NCBI GenBank assembly: GCA_963920665.1
Contig: OY987264.1
Span: forward strand, 29,802,906 to 29,866,905
Length of the DNA stretch: 64,000 nt
From: Straminergon stramineum
Lineage: Eukaryota; Streptophyta; Bryopsida; Hypnales; Calliergonaceae
Direction of reading: 5' to 3'
Positions within the stretch are counted from its first letter, which is position 1. The number at the start of each line of letters is the position of its first letter. Shown piece by piece: positions 35,161 to 49,366 of this stretch. A program made the translations under genes and the position numbers. A model generated the notes under the pieces. That model was not told where the DNA came from and searched no databases. It saw only the letters and a list, made by a program, of their open reading frames with translations.

Positions 35161-38100
35161 TCACTTGCATGCTGTTAGCATGGAGTTCACTACGTGCGTG
35201 ACAAGTCGCATCTGGTTCGATAAATCTCCAGGTCCTGCGATGTTGGTCTGCCGCTGCAGGTTTGAAAGCACTTGCTCCAAGATACTACGAACATGGCTAG
35301 CAACTGTGGGATCCTTGGGATTCAAGGACAACACGGCCTCTTGTATCCATTTCAGTTTGCCTTTCGTGTCCTTCTCTATTTCAGCGCCCAACTGTTGGAC
35401 GAGAGAAAGCAGGACAGTCTGACCGAGAGGAAGTGGCGATCTTTGGAGAACCACCGTAGGATCGACCTGCAAACATCACAAACAAACCAGAAAAATAAAT
35501 ATAACAAGGTAGCTCGTACTGCCACGGCACGAATTGCAATGGTGCCCAAGAGAATCACAATTACTGTCTGAGAGTGATTTGCCATATCAAATCAGCGGGT
35601 CAAGAGAAACGTCGGAAAACCCTAAGCATTCGTTACTGAGAATCGTTACAGGTTCTAATCCAGACAACACCAGAATAGTGGAGAGGGATTTAATTAGGTT
35701 AACTCAGAACCACATCAAGTTATCAGATCGAGGTACTAATTGACCACCCTGAGTTACAACACATCTAGAACTCCCAATTGAACGTTCCCTAGAATGACGG
35801 TATTACCTGGTTGCAAAGCCAGGTGACCAGATCGACGTTATCAGCAGATAAAGCCATATGAAAGGCCTCCTCAAGCTTGTCCTCTTTGAGGAACTTCGTG
35901 AGCTTCACTGTTGGATCTAGTTTCTCCTCCACATGCTGCAGAGAAAGAATCTACAAAAACGAACACAGAAACTCAGCACATACATGGTACAGACTGGGCC
36001 ATTTACAAAGTGAGATGACATTGACAGATACACGAGCACTTGCATAGAAGCTCATCTGAATGTGCCTTTAAATCAAAAGCAATACGATCAGCAATGTCAT
36101 AGAACATAAAACAGTCGGTTTCCGAGGCCAATCAATACCTTATCTAGGAAGGCTGCAGATTCGTTGCGGTTGGACCCGTCCACTGCGCCTAGACTGGAAG
36201 TCTCCACCAGTGCCGCAAGTCTCTTGTTGTTCTCCGCCAATTCTCCCCTCAGTGATTGAGCAAGCCCTGATGCTGACATAACTGTCTCCTGTAGTCCACA
36301 AACACATAAACTTCAGAGAAAAAGTAGTCACCCATCTGGAGGGTCTCGAATTCGTTCATCTGGGCCTCCAAGAGTACCCATTAAAAAACGCACCCGACGA
36401 TACCGTACTGACAGTACAGCGACAAGAGGACTGCAAGAGAGCCTGTCAACTGACCTGCAAAATTGAGGCAAGAGGGGAATGCATTGAAGAGAACTGCTGC
36501 TGCGCAATCACGACATGCTCCTCCATGCCGCGTTTGAATACAGAATCGACATGCTCGAACATGGTGCGGCAGGAGTGCTCGAATGTTGGCATTATGTACC
36601 CCTCAAAGGAACTCCGGATCGCATCCTGTTACCATATGCCAAATGACACCCATTAATTTCCACTCAAAATCGCCCCCAAGACAACATAGCAACCAACAAA
36701 TGCAAGTGCATGGCGCCATCACCCCAAGACAACGACAGGAAAAGTGCAAAAGTGCACGTGAAATGATGAAATACCTGCAATGCTTGTTTACCCACAGTTT
36801 GAAACTGAGTCTGCAACTGTCTTGAAATCGACACTTCCAGCTTGGTCAGAATTAACTTTTCCAGCTGAGGTAGCAGTTTATCAGCAATGCCCTTCTGCAC
36901 AAAACAATCCAAACAAACCTAGTACAATCAATCCAACACTATCTACCGATAAAACTCAGCAAACTGTAGTGTTATCTTTTCCTGATCTCCAGTCATGAAC
37001 TTGCGCAAGAAAAAATATCAGCCAAAGTGGTTGACGATGACACACAGCATTTCCGCAGACTAAACAAAAGGCTCTTCACGCAATACAAATGATCCCGTAC
37101 CATCCTGAACCAGTCAATCTCGAGGCGCTGGGATTGTACCTGAAAAGATTCACTTATGCCTGTGGATATAGCCTTCTGTATAGGAGGTAGAATAGCCTGG
37201 CTGATGGTGGGTATCAGGGCAAGAAACTCCTTCTTCATGCCACGCTCTATCACAGCTGGCATCTCCTTGCTGAAGAAATTATTCAGAAGCGTGGTGATCT
37301 GTTGCAGTCTCTCTTTTTCTGCCTTCTCCCTCTTCGCATTCTCCTCGGCCAATCGTGCCCACATGGCATCTACGTGTGCTTTCAGAACCTTCTCCATCCG
37401 CTGTCCCATGGCCACTACTCACGGACAAGGGTGATGGTACTCAGTCACACATCTGGGAATAAAGAGCAAAACCTCAAAGCACCACAAAGAGCGAAGAAAT
37501 GTTCATGTCCGACATCATTGCCTTCGGAAATGTTTGAGCCTACATAATGTACCAGCGGATGTGATCAAGTACCTTCCAGGCGTTTCCCTTCCTTCCCAAC
37601 TGGAACGGATACACTAACTGTCATCTGCTTTTGCAGCTCCGCCTGCATGTTGACCAACTGAACCAACCCTCCAACAGCCAACTATAGTCACTGCCATGCA
37701 GTTACAGATGACAACAAGAACCCATATTTACTAGAACAGAGTGTCTGCAACCGCGAGAGAAATCAGATGGATGCCAAATTCTAACATACGAAACTTGCAA
37801 ATGAAGTAGGGAGTCACGTAATAGACTCACGTTTTACCATGCAAAGCAACGAATATTACAATTACAGGTTCGGGAGTTAAGGGCGCCTAAGGATCTCACA
37901 AATATAAATCACTTAGAAGCCTTCCGAAAGCAGAGAACCTCCGACAACTTGCGAGTAACGAACAATGTACCTGATTCAGAGATTCTTGCATCAACGCAAC
38001 CTGAGTCGCTAACCCTGTTTCTGCGGAATCTGAGTTCCAGCTGCCGGTACCCTGGCTTTCTGACACTATCACCGGGCTCAAAGTGGAAGGGACGGGCAAC

Positions 38101-41100
38101 AAAGCGGATGCTGGTGGCACTATCATTCCACCGCTGGTTTTGTTCTTGTTCTTCCGCTGCTTGGTCACTGCAGACGCGTGGGAAGAGACGCCTGATTCAC
38201 TAACCATGTCGCCCAACTGAGCACTTCTCTCCCGAGAATGATCCAGACCATCGTCGGCAATTGCATCCATCAACCCCTCGTCATCAGCAGAGTTGAAATC
38301 TGAATGACCATATTCTGGCGAACCATACTCTTGCGATGGAGGTGCATCCACTTGACTCAACATTTCCTGCTCGTTGGACTCGTAGTCCGATGCGTGCATA
38401 TCCTTGCTTGCTTCGGACACTCTGGAAGGATTTGACTGCACACCGGCAGGCATTGGAAAATTAACCACCTCTAACTGCACAGGTTCGATATCTGCTCCTA
38501 CTCGTGTTTCTCCAACCCCTGAACTATCCACCTCTGGATTTGTTGATCCTGCCTGTGCGGGCTTTGATCCATCCACGAGGGACATCAGTTCTTTGGGAGT
38601 GATCAGATGGTGATTTTGAGCATTACGTACCCCTGTGGAAAATGAGTTGAATGCCCCTCGTTGCTCCTCATCCTCCATTGAGCTGTGTGTTCCAGAATCG
38701 AGGCTAGAAAAGGGAGAAGCGCTGTCCAAGGCAGTTGTACCTGACTGTATGGGCACTTCCATCATCCCAGATTCTCCCCGATTTTCTGACTGTGATCTTC
38801 TAAACCCAGAGGAAGTACTGAAGTTGTCCCTGTAGTCACTCTCCTTTTCGAAGCTACCAGACGATTGTCGACCCAATCCGGTATTCCGTGGGCCGTTTAC
38901 CTTGACGTTGCTCGACTCGTCTGAAGTCGCCGGGGGTTCACGTCGCAGGCCACCAGAGCTATAATTCAATTCTGATTTCAGTCTGGTCTCTTCCACAGTC
39001 TCACCATTGCTCGATGAGAGGCCGGCTGACACGGGAACGTACCGCTGGTCCACGCTCTTCGTTGGACTTCTCGACCGCGAAAGGATCTTCAAATGAGGTA
39101 CGTGCCCCTGTTCCTGGTTTGAAACCTTCTCAGCTTCGTACTTAGACGCCGACTTGTCAGCTTGGGCAGATGGGACTTGAGGCCCTTTTGGTGCCCCTGT
39201 TTGTGTAAAATTAGAATTCTTGGAATCCTCTGCTAAAGTCTCTGCAATTTCTATGGCATTTAGCTTGGTGGAAGTTATCAGCTTCGCATTCGGCTGAGAC
39301 TGACCCCCATCCAACAGATGCTCGAATCCCGCTGTTACGCGTTCGTAACCTGGCGGAACGTTGGGAGCTGAGCCTGGCGCAGAACCACCGTCGTTCACTG
39401 ATGTCTTCACATTATTCGATGTCTTCTCCAAGGGGGCTTGAGGAGTTGATACAGGAGCAGATGTTACCACCTTAACGGCCACTTTGTCTACCACCGGAGA
39501 AGCCTGTTTGACAGGCTTCTCGGACGACATCGGCAGACATTGCGATACAAGTAGCGAGTACTGCTGAATGGCTGCTGTTTGCACACAATAAATTTGTACT
39601 GTTGCGCCTGGGCCGGCTTCGGAACCACGTTGTTCCTTCACTGTCAAGCTTAGAATCGGAATGGTGACGGAAAATTCAGCAAGATAGTTAATTTGAGCTC
39701 TATCCGGTCGAGATCCAAACTGCACATGAAGCACATAGATGGCGTTTTTCTTTGCATTCGCCACTACGATCAAGTTGGCCTGGGGTGCCACAGCCACCTG
39801 GTTGAAGAAAGCACTATCCACGTCATCTCCCACAGTCGAGCTCTGGAATTCGACCGTCTGGATACACTCCCACAAGACCTGGCTCCCAGACTTCGAGGGT
39901 GAAGCACTTTCTTCAGGAGCCCACAATTTCAACTCCCGATTCATCTGATATCCCTGCCAACGCCCAGTAACAAAAACTCCCTTCGATTAGGATATCAGAA
40001 CCAAATAATAAACGCTATATCTGTCCTTTCATTGCTGGCCCAGAAACGAGCCTAAGTAAAACACAGCAAATACGTGCCTCTCTCCCCATAAGCAAACTCC
40101 TTCAATAATATCGTTAACAGCGAATTCCTACCCGCAAACACACAAGTCCGACAGCTGATGGTAACGTCATCAAAGACCGCTGCTGGAAAGAACGTGTACT
40201 TACCGCAGTGAGTAGGACTGAGTGCTCGGGAATCCCAGGGGCAGACAAGAAGGCAACGGCACCGACCATATCCCCCATATGTGGAACGAAGGAGGACAGA
40301 TAACCGGATTTATTCAGCCCCCAAACTCGCACCTATCAAAAATTAATAGTACAAGTCCATCAGTTGAATAGAGAACGCTCAGGAATAAAAGAGAAATGCT
40401 ACTGCTTCTCCTGAACAACAAAAGTCTAGTCTCATAGTGCAATATAGGGTGCTCGTCAATATGATACGAGTTACCGACGCTCAAAGGGTAAAGTATCTGC
40501 GGGGAACCTAAACTTCTTTTGTTATATGACACTTTGAGTTCATGCAACTAGCTCGCATTACAAAAAGAAAATATCTCTCAAAAGCACATGAGTAGCCGAC
40601 ACAATAACTTCTGTCTACGACACTATCTATCTAGAAAAATGTGTTTCCGACACACTATACTGGTCTACTGGCTGTTCTTGACGCTTTCCTTGCACTGTGC
40701 AATAAAGATGCAGGGAGACAGCACAGCACTGGTGCAGCACTCAACACCCCCAATGCTCCTGAGCAGCAAGACTACAGCCATTAAGGCTAATGCCAGGGTT
40801 AAGTTACGAACCGAACCATCTGCCGAAGAGGAAGCAATGTGGCCGGAGGAGAACGAGGGTACGGCTAAATCGGTCACGTCCTCCTCATGCTCGCCAATTT
40901 TACTGATGCCTACGATCAAGTCGTTCATGTGACACACCGCCACCTTATCTACATTAAAGCCTCCGGCAGGCGCAGCTTGCTGTACCTTGATGAGATCGAT
41001 TGATAGAATATACTTCCCAATGGCGACGAGTACAAGGTCCTACATAATACAACACGGATTTTCTCACTTATTGCCAATGCTCTACGCAAAGCTCCAATGT

Positions 41101-42780
41101 AGTCGCAAAAATTACATCTGCATTACAGGATCTCATTGACCTCGCACACAAACGTACTTTGCACTTCAACATCAGCAAACGTGACGGAGCAACAAACTCC
41201 AATTATTAGAGACAGGGAATTGGCAACCTCTACTCACAGTTGTAAGTGGAGCATACGCTCAAGTACCAGATATGCCACATCTCTGCACATGCATAACTCC
41301 TACAATTTTCTAGAACCTTCCATCCCTGATGCACACAACCATATTTTAAATCTTCAATTGAAATTTCACAAAACAAACCTGCTTTTGCCAACAGATACGA
41401 GGATTGGTTGCTTCCCAGTTGCCAATAAATTGAATGGCAGCGACAATGTGCTCTTGAATTAAGAATTTGCCGTCAGCAGCGCGAGACTCCATAATATGCC
41501 TCACGAATACTCGTCCATCCGTACTTGCACTGGAGATGGAATGACAGTACAATTTTACTCGACAACTCGACAAAGAAGATGTCCAGTCGACATCTTATCA
41601 AGAAAATACCAAACAAGTCTAGTTGCGGTGCAAGAGAAATGGCTTCGATAAGAAGCCAGATTACAAGCTAATCAACCCCGCGACATCCTAGGGAATTACC
41701 TGGCCAGACGATTCAAGTTGTCTGCCGCAAAAGCCATGTCTGACACCCTCTGTAGAAATTGGGATAAACAAGACAATCAGATGCAGTGCCACCATCCAAG
41801 AACACAACAATATCCACAATCAAATTGCAAGAAAAAAAATCCCGGCGTATTTTAGGAAAGCAACCACCGCACGGAATACGGGTTTGCCTGGGGTTGGATT
41901 CACGTACATTCGTATGCCCTCGAAGCAGTGCCCGCAATTCTGCATTGATTATTCGAATTTGTGCCCCTCGTAAACCGTAGCAGATATAGTCCGCTTTCAC
42001 GGCTATTTGCCTTCCCAGAATTGGTGCAGGGTCCGATCCATACGTCGTAATAGGTCGCACTTCCAGTTGCGGCTGCGCTTCATCAGGCTTTCGAACATCC
42101 ACGTCATAGACGATCCGCTCTCCCTTCAGTGTTCTTCCCCTGGGTAGCTTGCTGTCTTGCAATGTCTTGGGCAAAGGTGTGGAGGCCATTGGAGGAGGTT
42201 TGACTCCAGCAAATTTTCCTTCTGAAGCTGCCAACTCCATGTCGGAGACGCCCGTCCCCACTTCATCTTCACCACTGCCAGCGGCCGCAGACTGTGTTGT
42301 CAAAAGAGCCATCAGACGAGCACCGTCCAGGGGAGAGCTCGAGACTGGCGCTACGCCCCTATCTTGGATGATAGAAGCTCCTGGCGCAGTGGACGTCGTC
42401 GACGAGGGGTGAGGTGGAATCGCGCCGCTGGGAGGAAAATCGACTTGTTGAGAACTGGGAGGGCCGCTTGGATAGCCAGAAGTTGGCGGTCCGTGCTCTC
42501 TCGCGAAATAGTAAGGATTTATGGATTGAGCTGATCCTTGAGGAGGGGCAGAAGCTGAGTTGAACATGGGCGAACCACCTGGAAGCGGTGGAAATGAGCT
42601 CGACTTAGGTGGAGCACTTGCGCCTGGGGGGAAGCTGGAGGGAGGGTAAGGAGATGGAGCTTGTTGAGGGTAGAAACCAGTCGAAGCGGGAAGGTGAGGA
42701 GATTGACCTTGTGGCGAATATTGACCAGTTCTCATATATTTCTGCTCAACAAAAACCCCAGGGGGTCCTGGAGCTCCCAT
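35161..42780 (-). CDS. VCS: VARICOSE / EDC4 mRNA-decapping scaffold
   Basis: VARICOSE (plant EDC4/Ge-1) scaffolds DCP1, DCP2 and other decay factors in cytoplasmic P-bodies. Thirteen exons, listed 5' to 3' on the minus strand: 42780-41908, 41749-41700, 41529-41379, 41039-40812, 40332-40204, 39953-37971, 37681-37573, 37414-37140, 36894-36775, 36625-36455, 36288-36139, 35935-35807 and 35466-35161. All keep frame and give 1557 residues (Arabidopsis VCS is about 1340). Residues 1-150 are Pro/Ser/Gly-rich. [39 protein letters not shown] and YICYGLRG open the WD40 region, which runs to about residue 640. A long Ser/Glu-rich linker follows within the 661-codon exon. The C-terminal helical region has [47 protein letters not shown] and the end [16 protein letters not shown], as in VCS. 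The extra length is mainly linker. No defect is seen. Confidence 0.95.
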
Positions 42781-44190
42781 TTTCTCTCGTTAGCACTTCA
42801 ATGCCACTCCAAAGTTGTGCCAATTCTTGAGATACACCTGAGCCTTCCCTAACCCGTCACCTGCCAACCAGCAAGTACACGACATCAGAACAAATTTCAC
42901 AATCCCATAAATCGTTTCCATCTCCGGAAGCTCTATACCAAAAAGACACCATCCGAAAGATCCACTTCATAAAAACCACAATTCAGGGGTGCGTACGCGC
43001 CATTCAAAATCTCTTTTCTTGGCCGTTAGTCGCCCTACGAGTATTCTACAAGGCATATCTGTACGCATGAGCCAAGACACCCGAAAACTAGTCTCTCCAA
43101 CCGAGCCTAATTGATCGATTGATCATACCACACACTTAACGTCACCGCCACGAAACAAGCCTCGTCCAGTCCCTAAAGAGTCGAATTTCAATTGTACACG
43201 ACGGGAAGAATATCCGCCCGCGCACAACCCCAATAACAACAAAATTTCCTCAATATAAAACAATCCCGCGCCACAGAAATGCAGTTCACGATAACCGTTA
43301 CTCCAACCAATGTCCAACCGCAGCAGAATGAAATTCAACAGCACACACCAATCACGATTACGATCAACATCACAATCGCAATCACAATCACAACCAACAC
43401 ACACACTAACACACAGACACACACCCCAACACCGTCACCCGCGCCACATCCAACAAACCAAAACCCGTGCATCCCAAACCTCAACACCCTGACACCAATT
43501 CCCCCCTTCCCTTCCCTCCCCTTCCCCAACAACCACTCGAGCTCAACTTCGCCAACTAATCCCACCTCCACCTCTCCAAACCACGCATCCAACCACCGAC
43601 ACCGCCTCCTCTCGATCGCTCCACGATCCCTCGGAGCATCCTCAACACCACCAGATTCCCCCCAAACCAAATGGCTAAAACCACCACACCGAACACCAAT
43701 TCGCCGATTAACGAACGTTTAGGAACGAACTCTCCAGAGTGTGTCATCATCCACTTACCTTCTTCCAACAAAATTCGGCTCCAAACCGCACCGACGGCAC
43801 CAGAAGAACAGAGCACCGCCACTACTTACACTTCCTACCAGAACGAACGAACAAACGAACGAACGAACAGAAAAAAACCAGCAAACCAACCCGAGTGAAA
43901 GAAAGCAACTGAAGTGCAAGGGGAGAAAGAGAAACAGTATTAGTAAGAGTAGTGTGTGATGAGAGAAAGGGAGAAGTGGGGGGAAGGGGAAGGAGAAAAG
44001 GTGGAGCTACGGGAAGAGACTACTAGGACCCTCCGCCATAGCTAGGGTTACGGGAAGGACAAGTGACAAAGGAGGGTGAGTGGGAGTCATCACAGGGAAG
44101 CTTAGAACTTCGCCATCGCCAGGAAGAAAGGAAGAAAGGAGAAAGGGGGAAAGGACCGACCCTGAGTGGGGGACTTCTGATGTGAGCATT
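42781..44190 (-). promoter_or_regulatory. VARICOSE 5' UTR and promoter region
   Basis: The block is GC-balanced and ends in AT-rich DNA near 44.2 kb, as expected for the leader and promoter of the VARICOSE gene. It contains CA-rich simple sequence (about 43370-43440), a GAAC run (about 43845-43868) and purine-rich tracts with G-runs (43978-44004, 44125-44152). Open frames on either strand here (for example 43279-43722) are low-complexity Pro/Thr or Gly/Val runs caused by this composition. The transcription start cannot be fixed. Confidence 0.45.
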
Positions 44191-47100
44191 TCCCTTGGGC
44201 TTTGGTTTTGCTGCCCTCCCTAGGGGTTGTGCAGATTCCTTTTCTCTTTTACTTCGCCATAGCTCGGGGTGGGTTAACTTTAGCTTAAGTTAGCTTAAGC
44301 TTTACCTCCACCCTTCTTGGATTTTGGGCTTCATGGTCCTTGATGTTGTTGGGGGAGATATTCCTTGTGAGACCATGTTGTTGTAGAGATATTCCTTGGG
44401 AAATTCCTTTGCTCATCATGAGACTTCATTTGACTATCATATTTTGGGGGTGGATGCTTATCGCTTTATAGTTCGATTATGTCAAGTGGAGAGAGAATAA
44501 AACGTGAATTATTTGTGTTTTTATTAGGATAATGTTATGGGAATGATTATTTCATGAATTTTAGAGGGGTTTTATTTAATTTCTATGTGCTTGGAAGTTC
44601 ATATTTTGGGAGGAATGATGAATAGGGTGCTTGGAAGGCAAAATGTTTTGGGGGATTATTGATGAAGCAAGATGATGATTGCTAATTTAGAACCTATATT
44701 TTTGAATCTTCTATGGTGCTGGATTTGGGGAGTCCTCTACATTTTGAGAGAATGTGTTGTTGTACCAAGATTTGCTACTAGAAATGCCAATACCAATTAC
44801 ACATTTTAGGGGGCAATTTTGAATGTACATATACCTTATGGTTCACATACATTAGGAGTCTATTCATCCTAGAGTATATGAGGGGTTTCAAAAAGCTAGT
44901 AAAAGTGATAGTAGAACTACATACTTTTGTTGGGAGGACTTTGAATTATTGAATAATTAAATGAAGATTTGTATCAAAAACAAAAAAAATTCCAATATAG
45001 CATGATTATATTTTGGGGACATCATATACACAAACTCTAGATTTTCAAAGTGATGAAAATAAATGCATTCAAATTTGATCTTGTGTTTTTTACAATCTAG
45101 GCATTAATTTGTACGGGTTGATTTTAGAAATGGGCAACAATTAGGTACAATTATCAATTACTGGCATAAGATTATTTAGCAAAGAGTTATAGGGGACTTT
45201 TGAAGTTGTTCACACTTGTCATTAATTTTGTTGATCTCACATGTATCTAATCATCCTATAAAGAATTTCTTGCTTTCTACTATCTTCCAACTCAATCTAT
45301 AGTTTTAGAATCTAAAAAATTTAGTTGAATCTCTAGTTGGTAACAAGTATAACGAACTTGCTTATTTTTCCTACTCTTGGGAACAATTAATCTAGTTGAA
45401 TAGTAGTATTAGTGGTCTATATTTTATGAGACTTTGGATACATTTACACCAATAGAAGTCAACTACTGCAATGATAGGGCACTATTGTCACTCCTTTGCC
45501 AAATATATTTTATTTTTTGAAAATAAGGTACAACCAATGCTAAGAATATAAACATTCCAAAAGATTTTCTTCAGTACAAATAATTTTGTGCCCAATCTAC
45601 TCCATTGTATAGTACTAAGAGTCTAATGACTAAATGTATGAAAGAATGCATGAGGAGTCTACAAAATAGTGCATAGATAGTGTATGAAAGAATGTGAAAG
45701 AGTGTGTGAGTCCAACTCCTTCACTTCAAAGCAATATAGAGATCCATTTCCATAGGTTGAAAGAATGTGTGGTTCTATTTGTTGAAGTGCATAGACTATT
45801 CTCCTCACTTCAACCAAAGGTAAACTGCACTCCATCTACATCATCTTGGTTCATGAGGCATACAATCAATATCTTCATAGGCTAGGATGTCTACATCAAT
45901 AGTGTTGACACAACAAGCTTCCGAGTCAGAAAAGAGCCCATAGCTTTTAGAAGACACTCTTTCAGACTCAACCACACATTCATAATTTCTAGTTTCATAC
46001 CAATGTGACCTATCTTATATTGAGAGAATTCACTAAATACACCTCGATGAAGGGTTTCAATTGAAAGGGCATGGATTCCTGCACTTACATAACTCTATTA
46101 AGAAAATTAAATAGCCTTATTATCTTTATTTTGACTATTTTGATTCAAATTTGGACTTATTTAAGCATACTTAATGGAAAATGATCTTATTGACGATCGG
46201 ATGTTAAATGATCACTCAAATGATGTTATATAATTTATAATGTATCATTCATCACTTACATAGATGCAAATGAATGAAACTTTAGCTAATTAAAGATGAG
46301 TATAGTAGGTTTATATTGACCTCTTGATCTTAGTGGAATTATTTTACTCTTCTTAAAGGTTAGATATTAGTCTATGGATTTTGTGATAATGTACCAATAA
46401 TGCACTCATTAAATTCTTCTATATCATTTTTTCATAGATGAATTATTCTTTAATTTTAGAACAACTCAAAAGCCAAAAAGTGTCAAATAATCAATTTCAA
46501 GTTTTCTTGTAGAAAAAGAAAATGCACATTTTACCTTAATTGAAGATAATTGCATACTTGATGACAACCTATATCAACTTTTTCATTCTTGATTTATGTT
46601 TTTTTGAATTTATTTTCTAGGGCAACATTGAATGAGAGTTGAAACCAAAAAATAACTCAACACTATTTGTTTGGAAATTTTAAATTTTTATTAATCAATA
46701 AAATTTGACCATTCATCAACCATACAAATAAAGATCCTATAATGAAAGTGGATCTTTTTCGCATGTATAGATTCCAGAAGATAATAATTGAATTTATTTT
46801 TCCTATTTTTAATGAAGAAAAACTAGAATTTTTATAATTCTATAGGTATCAAAGATTTTTGTTTTTTTAATGTCATCCATTGATTGTAATGTTAAAAAAT
46901 ATACTTCTAATTGGACAATTTTTTTAACATGAACATTGAAATGGAAATTTTATATGCCTTATCCAAAAATTAAAGACAATTGGAAAAATCAATGTCTTCA
47001 TTTGACCAACTTAAAACAACAAAAAAAATCTTGAAATCAATAGTAGCCTTTCTAGTGCATCAGAGAACAAAACTACCCAAAAAGATTTTTTATTTATATA

Positions 47101-47879
47101 ATTTTATAATGTTATAGTAATCTAAATATGTATTTTACATTAAACTATAAGATTCCTAGTTCTATTTTCTTTCAACTAATCAACACCATCAATAATTATG
47201 ATTTAGTGTGAAACTTCAAAGTAAAAACCATATATCATAATTACAATGGAATATTGTGGTATACAATTCAATATATCTAGTAAGATCTCAAATTAAAAAT
47301 ATGACATTCTATACAAATAAATGACTCAAAATCACCCACTACTAAAATTGTGTACATGCATTAGTTTTCAAATTAACATATTTAACCAACCATTAAGTCT
47401 ACAATATCTAAATTTAATAGTGTATACCAAATTTTGAATTTTATATCTATCAATATAACACCAAAATATATACATTTTAAAACACTAGTACACTTGCATT
47501 AACCTTTGATCCAATCCTTCTGATGAAAATCCAAATTTTTAAGTCCTTAGTGATTAGACTAAAATAGAAGGTTCATTTTTATTGTTCAAAGTCAATTAGA
47601 ACAATTTGTAGGACACCTAGTTTAATATTCCTTGATGCAAGACATAATTTCTTTATCCCATAGGCATATTTTATAACTATCATTGTAGCTTCAAGTACAA
47701 TTCATTTCAATCTCTATAGATGTGAAAGTGACCAATTTTGGCACTTGGTAGCTAATTGATTTACATTTTGGATTTTTGATAAGATTCATTTCAATCCCCA
47801 TAGATATGAAAGTGACTCCACTTTGGGCAATTCGGGCTCTTGCCACAAGGTAATTTACCTTCAACTTAGAAAGAGACAG
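44191..47879. other. AT-rich gene-free intergenic DNA
   Basis: No coding region, RNA gene or clear repeat structure is visible in this stretch. Confidence 0.5.
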
Positions 47880-48220
47880 AGAATCCTTCCTAGGTGCTAG
47901 AATGTGAATGAGGTCCTAGTCTCAAAAACAAACAAACATCAGATAATGTTGTACAAGGTCCCCCACTGATATTGCAATAGATTAACACTATAAATGAGGA
48001 CCTTTTCACAAGAAAAATAACATCATTTAATACTTTACAAGTTTCCCAAGTATCTCAATAGATCAATCATCTAAATGATGTTCTTGTCACAAAAAACATA
48101 ACATTGTATAACACTTTACAAGGTCCCCCAAGTATCACAATAGATTATCAATGTGAATGAGGTCCTTGTCACAAAAGAAAAATATAACATTGTATAACAC
48201 TTTACAAGGGCCCTCCCCCC
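47880..48220. repeat. Tandem array, unit about 84 bp, four copies
   Basis: The phrase TTACAAGGTCCCCCAAGTAT or a close variant recurs at about 47953, 48037, 48118 and 48204, each followed by CAATAGAT, AATGAGGTCC-like and CACAA.A sequences. The copies are diverged. No coding sequence. Confidence 0.8.
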
Positions 48221-48408
48221 AACGCAATAGTGTTGAAGACTCAAAAACATAGTCCGAAAGCCAAGGGAGTTATCAGAACTATAGAATACTTTTTGCACGC
48301 GGGCACTTACGCACTCGAAACAAAACACCCATCATCGTTGGATAAACATTCCTTTTCCTAGATACTTGGTCTCTCTTTCCACGTGAAATGAAAAATGGAA
48401 CCCCCATT

Positions 48409-48466
48409 TCCTTTCCTTTCCATTCCTTCCCATTCCTTCCCATTCCTTCCCATTCCTTTCCTTTCC
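48409..48466. repeat. 10-bp minisatellite (TTCCCATTCC)
   Basis: About four near-perfect copies of a CCTTCCCATT decamer, flanked by CTTTC repeats. This purine/pyrimidine-asymmetric tract can form non-B DNA. Confidence 0.9.
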
Positions 48467-48796
48467 AATTGAATGTAACAAATATTTTTTTCTCACAAAA
48501 CAATTTCATCTTCCCAAAGATTTATTTCTTTTTTAATTCATAGTGGCATGACTTGAATTTTAAATTGTTTTTCATAACACTTGAGTAGTTCCAAAACTGC
48601 AAACTCTTTGACAAGTGAGCCCACTTACTAAGTAACTCCAGTAGTGACTTCAATCATGAGTCACTAGTGAAGCACAAATATTCTAGGGGTTTACATTTCA
48701 GAACTAGAATGTACACCACTACTGTAATTTTGCCTGTGATGGGCTGGCTCCCATTTGGACTGTCATAGGCTGAGTTTTACCTTAAGTTAGTGACTA

Positions 48797-49030
48797 GTGA
48801 CTCCAATAGTGACTTCAATCATGAGTCCAGAGAATGAAATTCCTTTCAGTCAACACTCCCCACCCACTCAATGTCAGTTCAGTTTCCGAAAGATGCGCCG
48901 CGGCTCCCTTTTTCCTCAAATTCCTTTTTCCTTTGGGCAGCAGCAGCAGCTGGCTGGCAATTTCAGTGCCTACAATTTCCACAGACACTCATCCAGCCAG
49001 CCGCAGCCGCTTATTGGGGGAGGTGATTGA
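48797..49030 (+). other. Isolated GC-rich open frame, unrecognised
   Basis: A GC-rich island about 200 bp long interrupts AT-rich DNA and is open for 77 codons. The frame is Ser/Pro/Gln-rich with a QQQQ run and FSFGQQ. It has no recognisable domain, and no continuation through a splice site is evident. It could be the first exon of a lost gene, a captured gene fragment or leader sequence. I assign no function. Confidence 0.25.
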
Positions 49031-49170
49031 ACCGAATATTGTTAAAAAAATATTGTTAATTTAAAGACTTTTTTAATTCACAACTAACTTACTTACAAGA
49101 GGTGGCCCATAAGAATGTGCATATCCCACATCTTTGAATAATATAAACCGAAAATGTTAACAAAAAATTG

Positions 49171-49366
49171 CCTACAATTGTTAGAGACTTTCACACTACT
49201 CTAAGGTGGCCACAATTGTTAAAGACTTTCACAACTACTCTGAGGTGGCTATAATTGTTAGAGATTTTCACAAGTACTTTGAGGTGGCTACAATTGTTAG
49301 ACTTTCACAACTAGTCGTAGTGGTGGCCACAATTGTTTAAGACTTTCACAAGTACTCTTTATTGTG
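49171..49366. repeat. Tandem array, unit about 39 bp, five copies
   Basis: Units built on GGTGGC.ACAATTGTTAGAGACTTTCACAA start at about 49171, 49210, 49250, 49288 and 49327. The array is bracketed by two copies of GTGGCCCA followed by AATGTGCATATCCCA (about 49102 and 49365), so a larger duplication surrounds it. Confidence 0.9.

Noticed and set aside
36993..37140. Extension of VARICOSE exon 8 to 36993
   Set aside because: The conserved sequence stops at ITESFQ-like residues where a GT donor occurs (37139), and the next conserved block resumes in phase at 36894.
43279..43822. Long open frames on both strands (147 and 111 residues)
   Set aside because: They are Thr/Pro/Asn or Gly/Val runs caused by CA/GT-rich simple sequence in the VARICOSE 5' region; no domain and no splice continuation.
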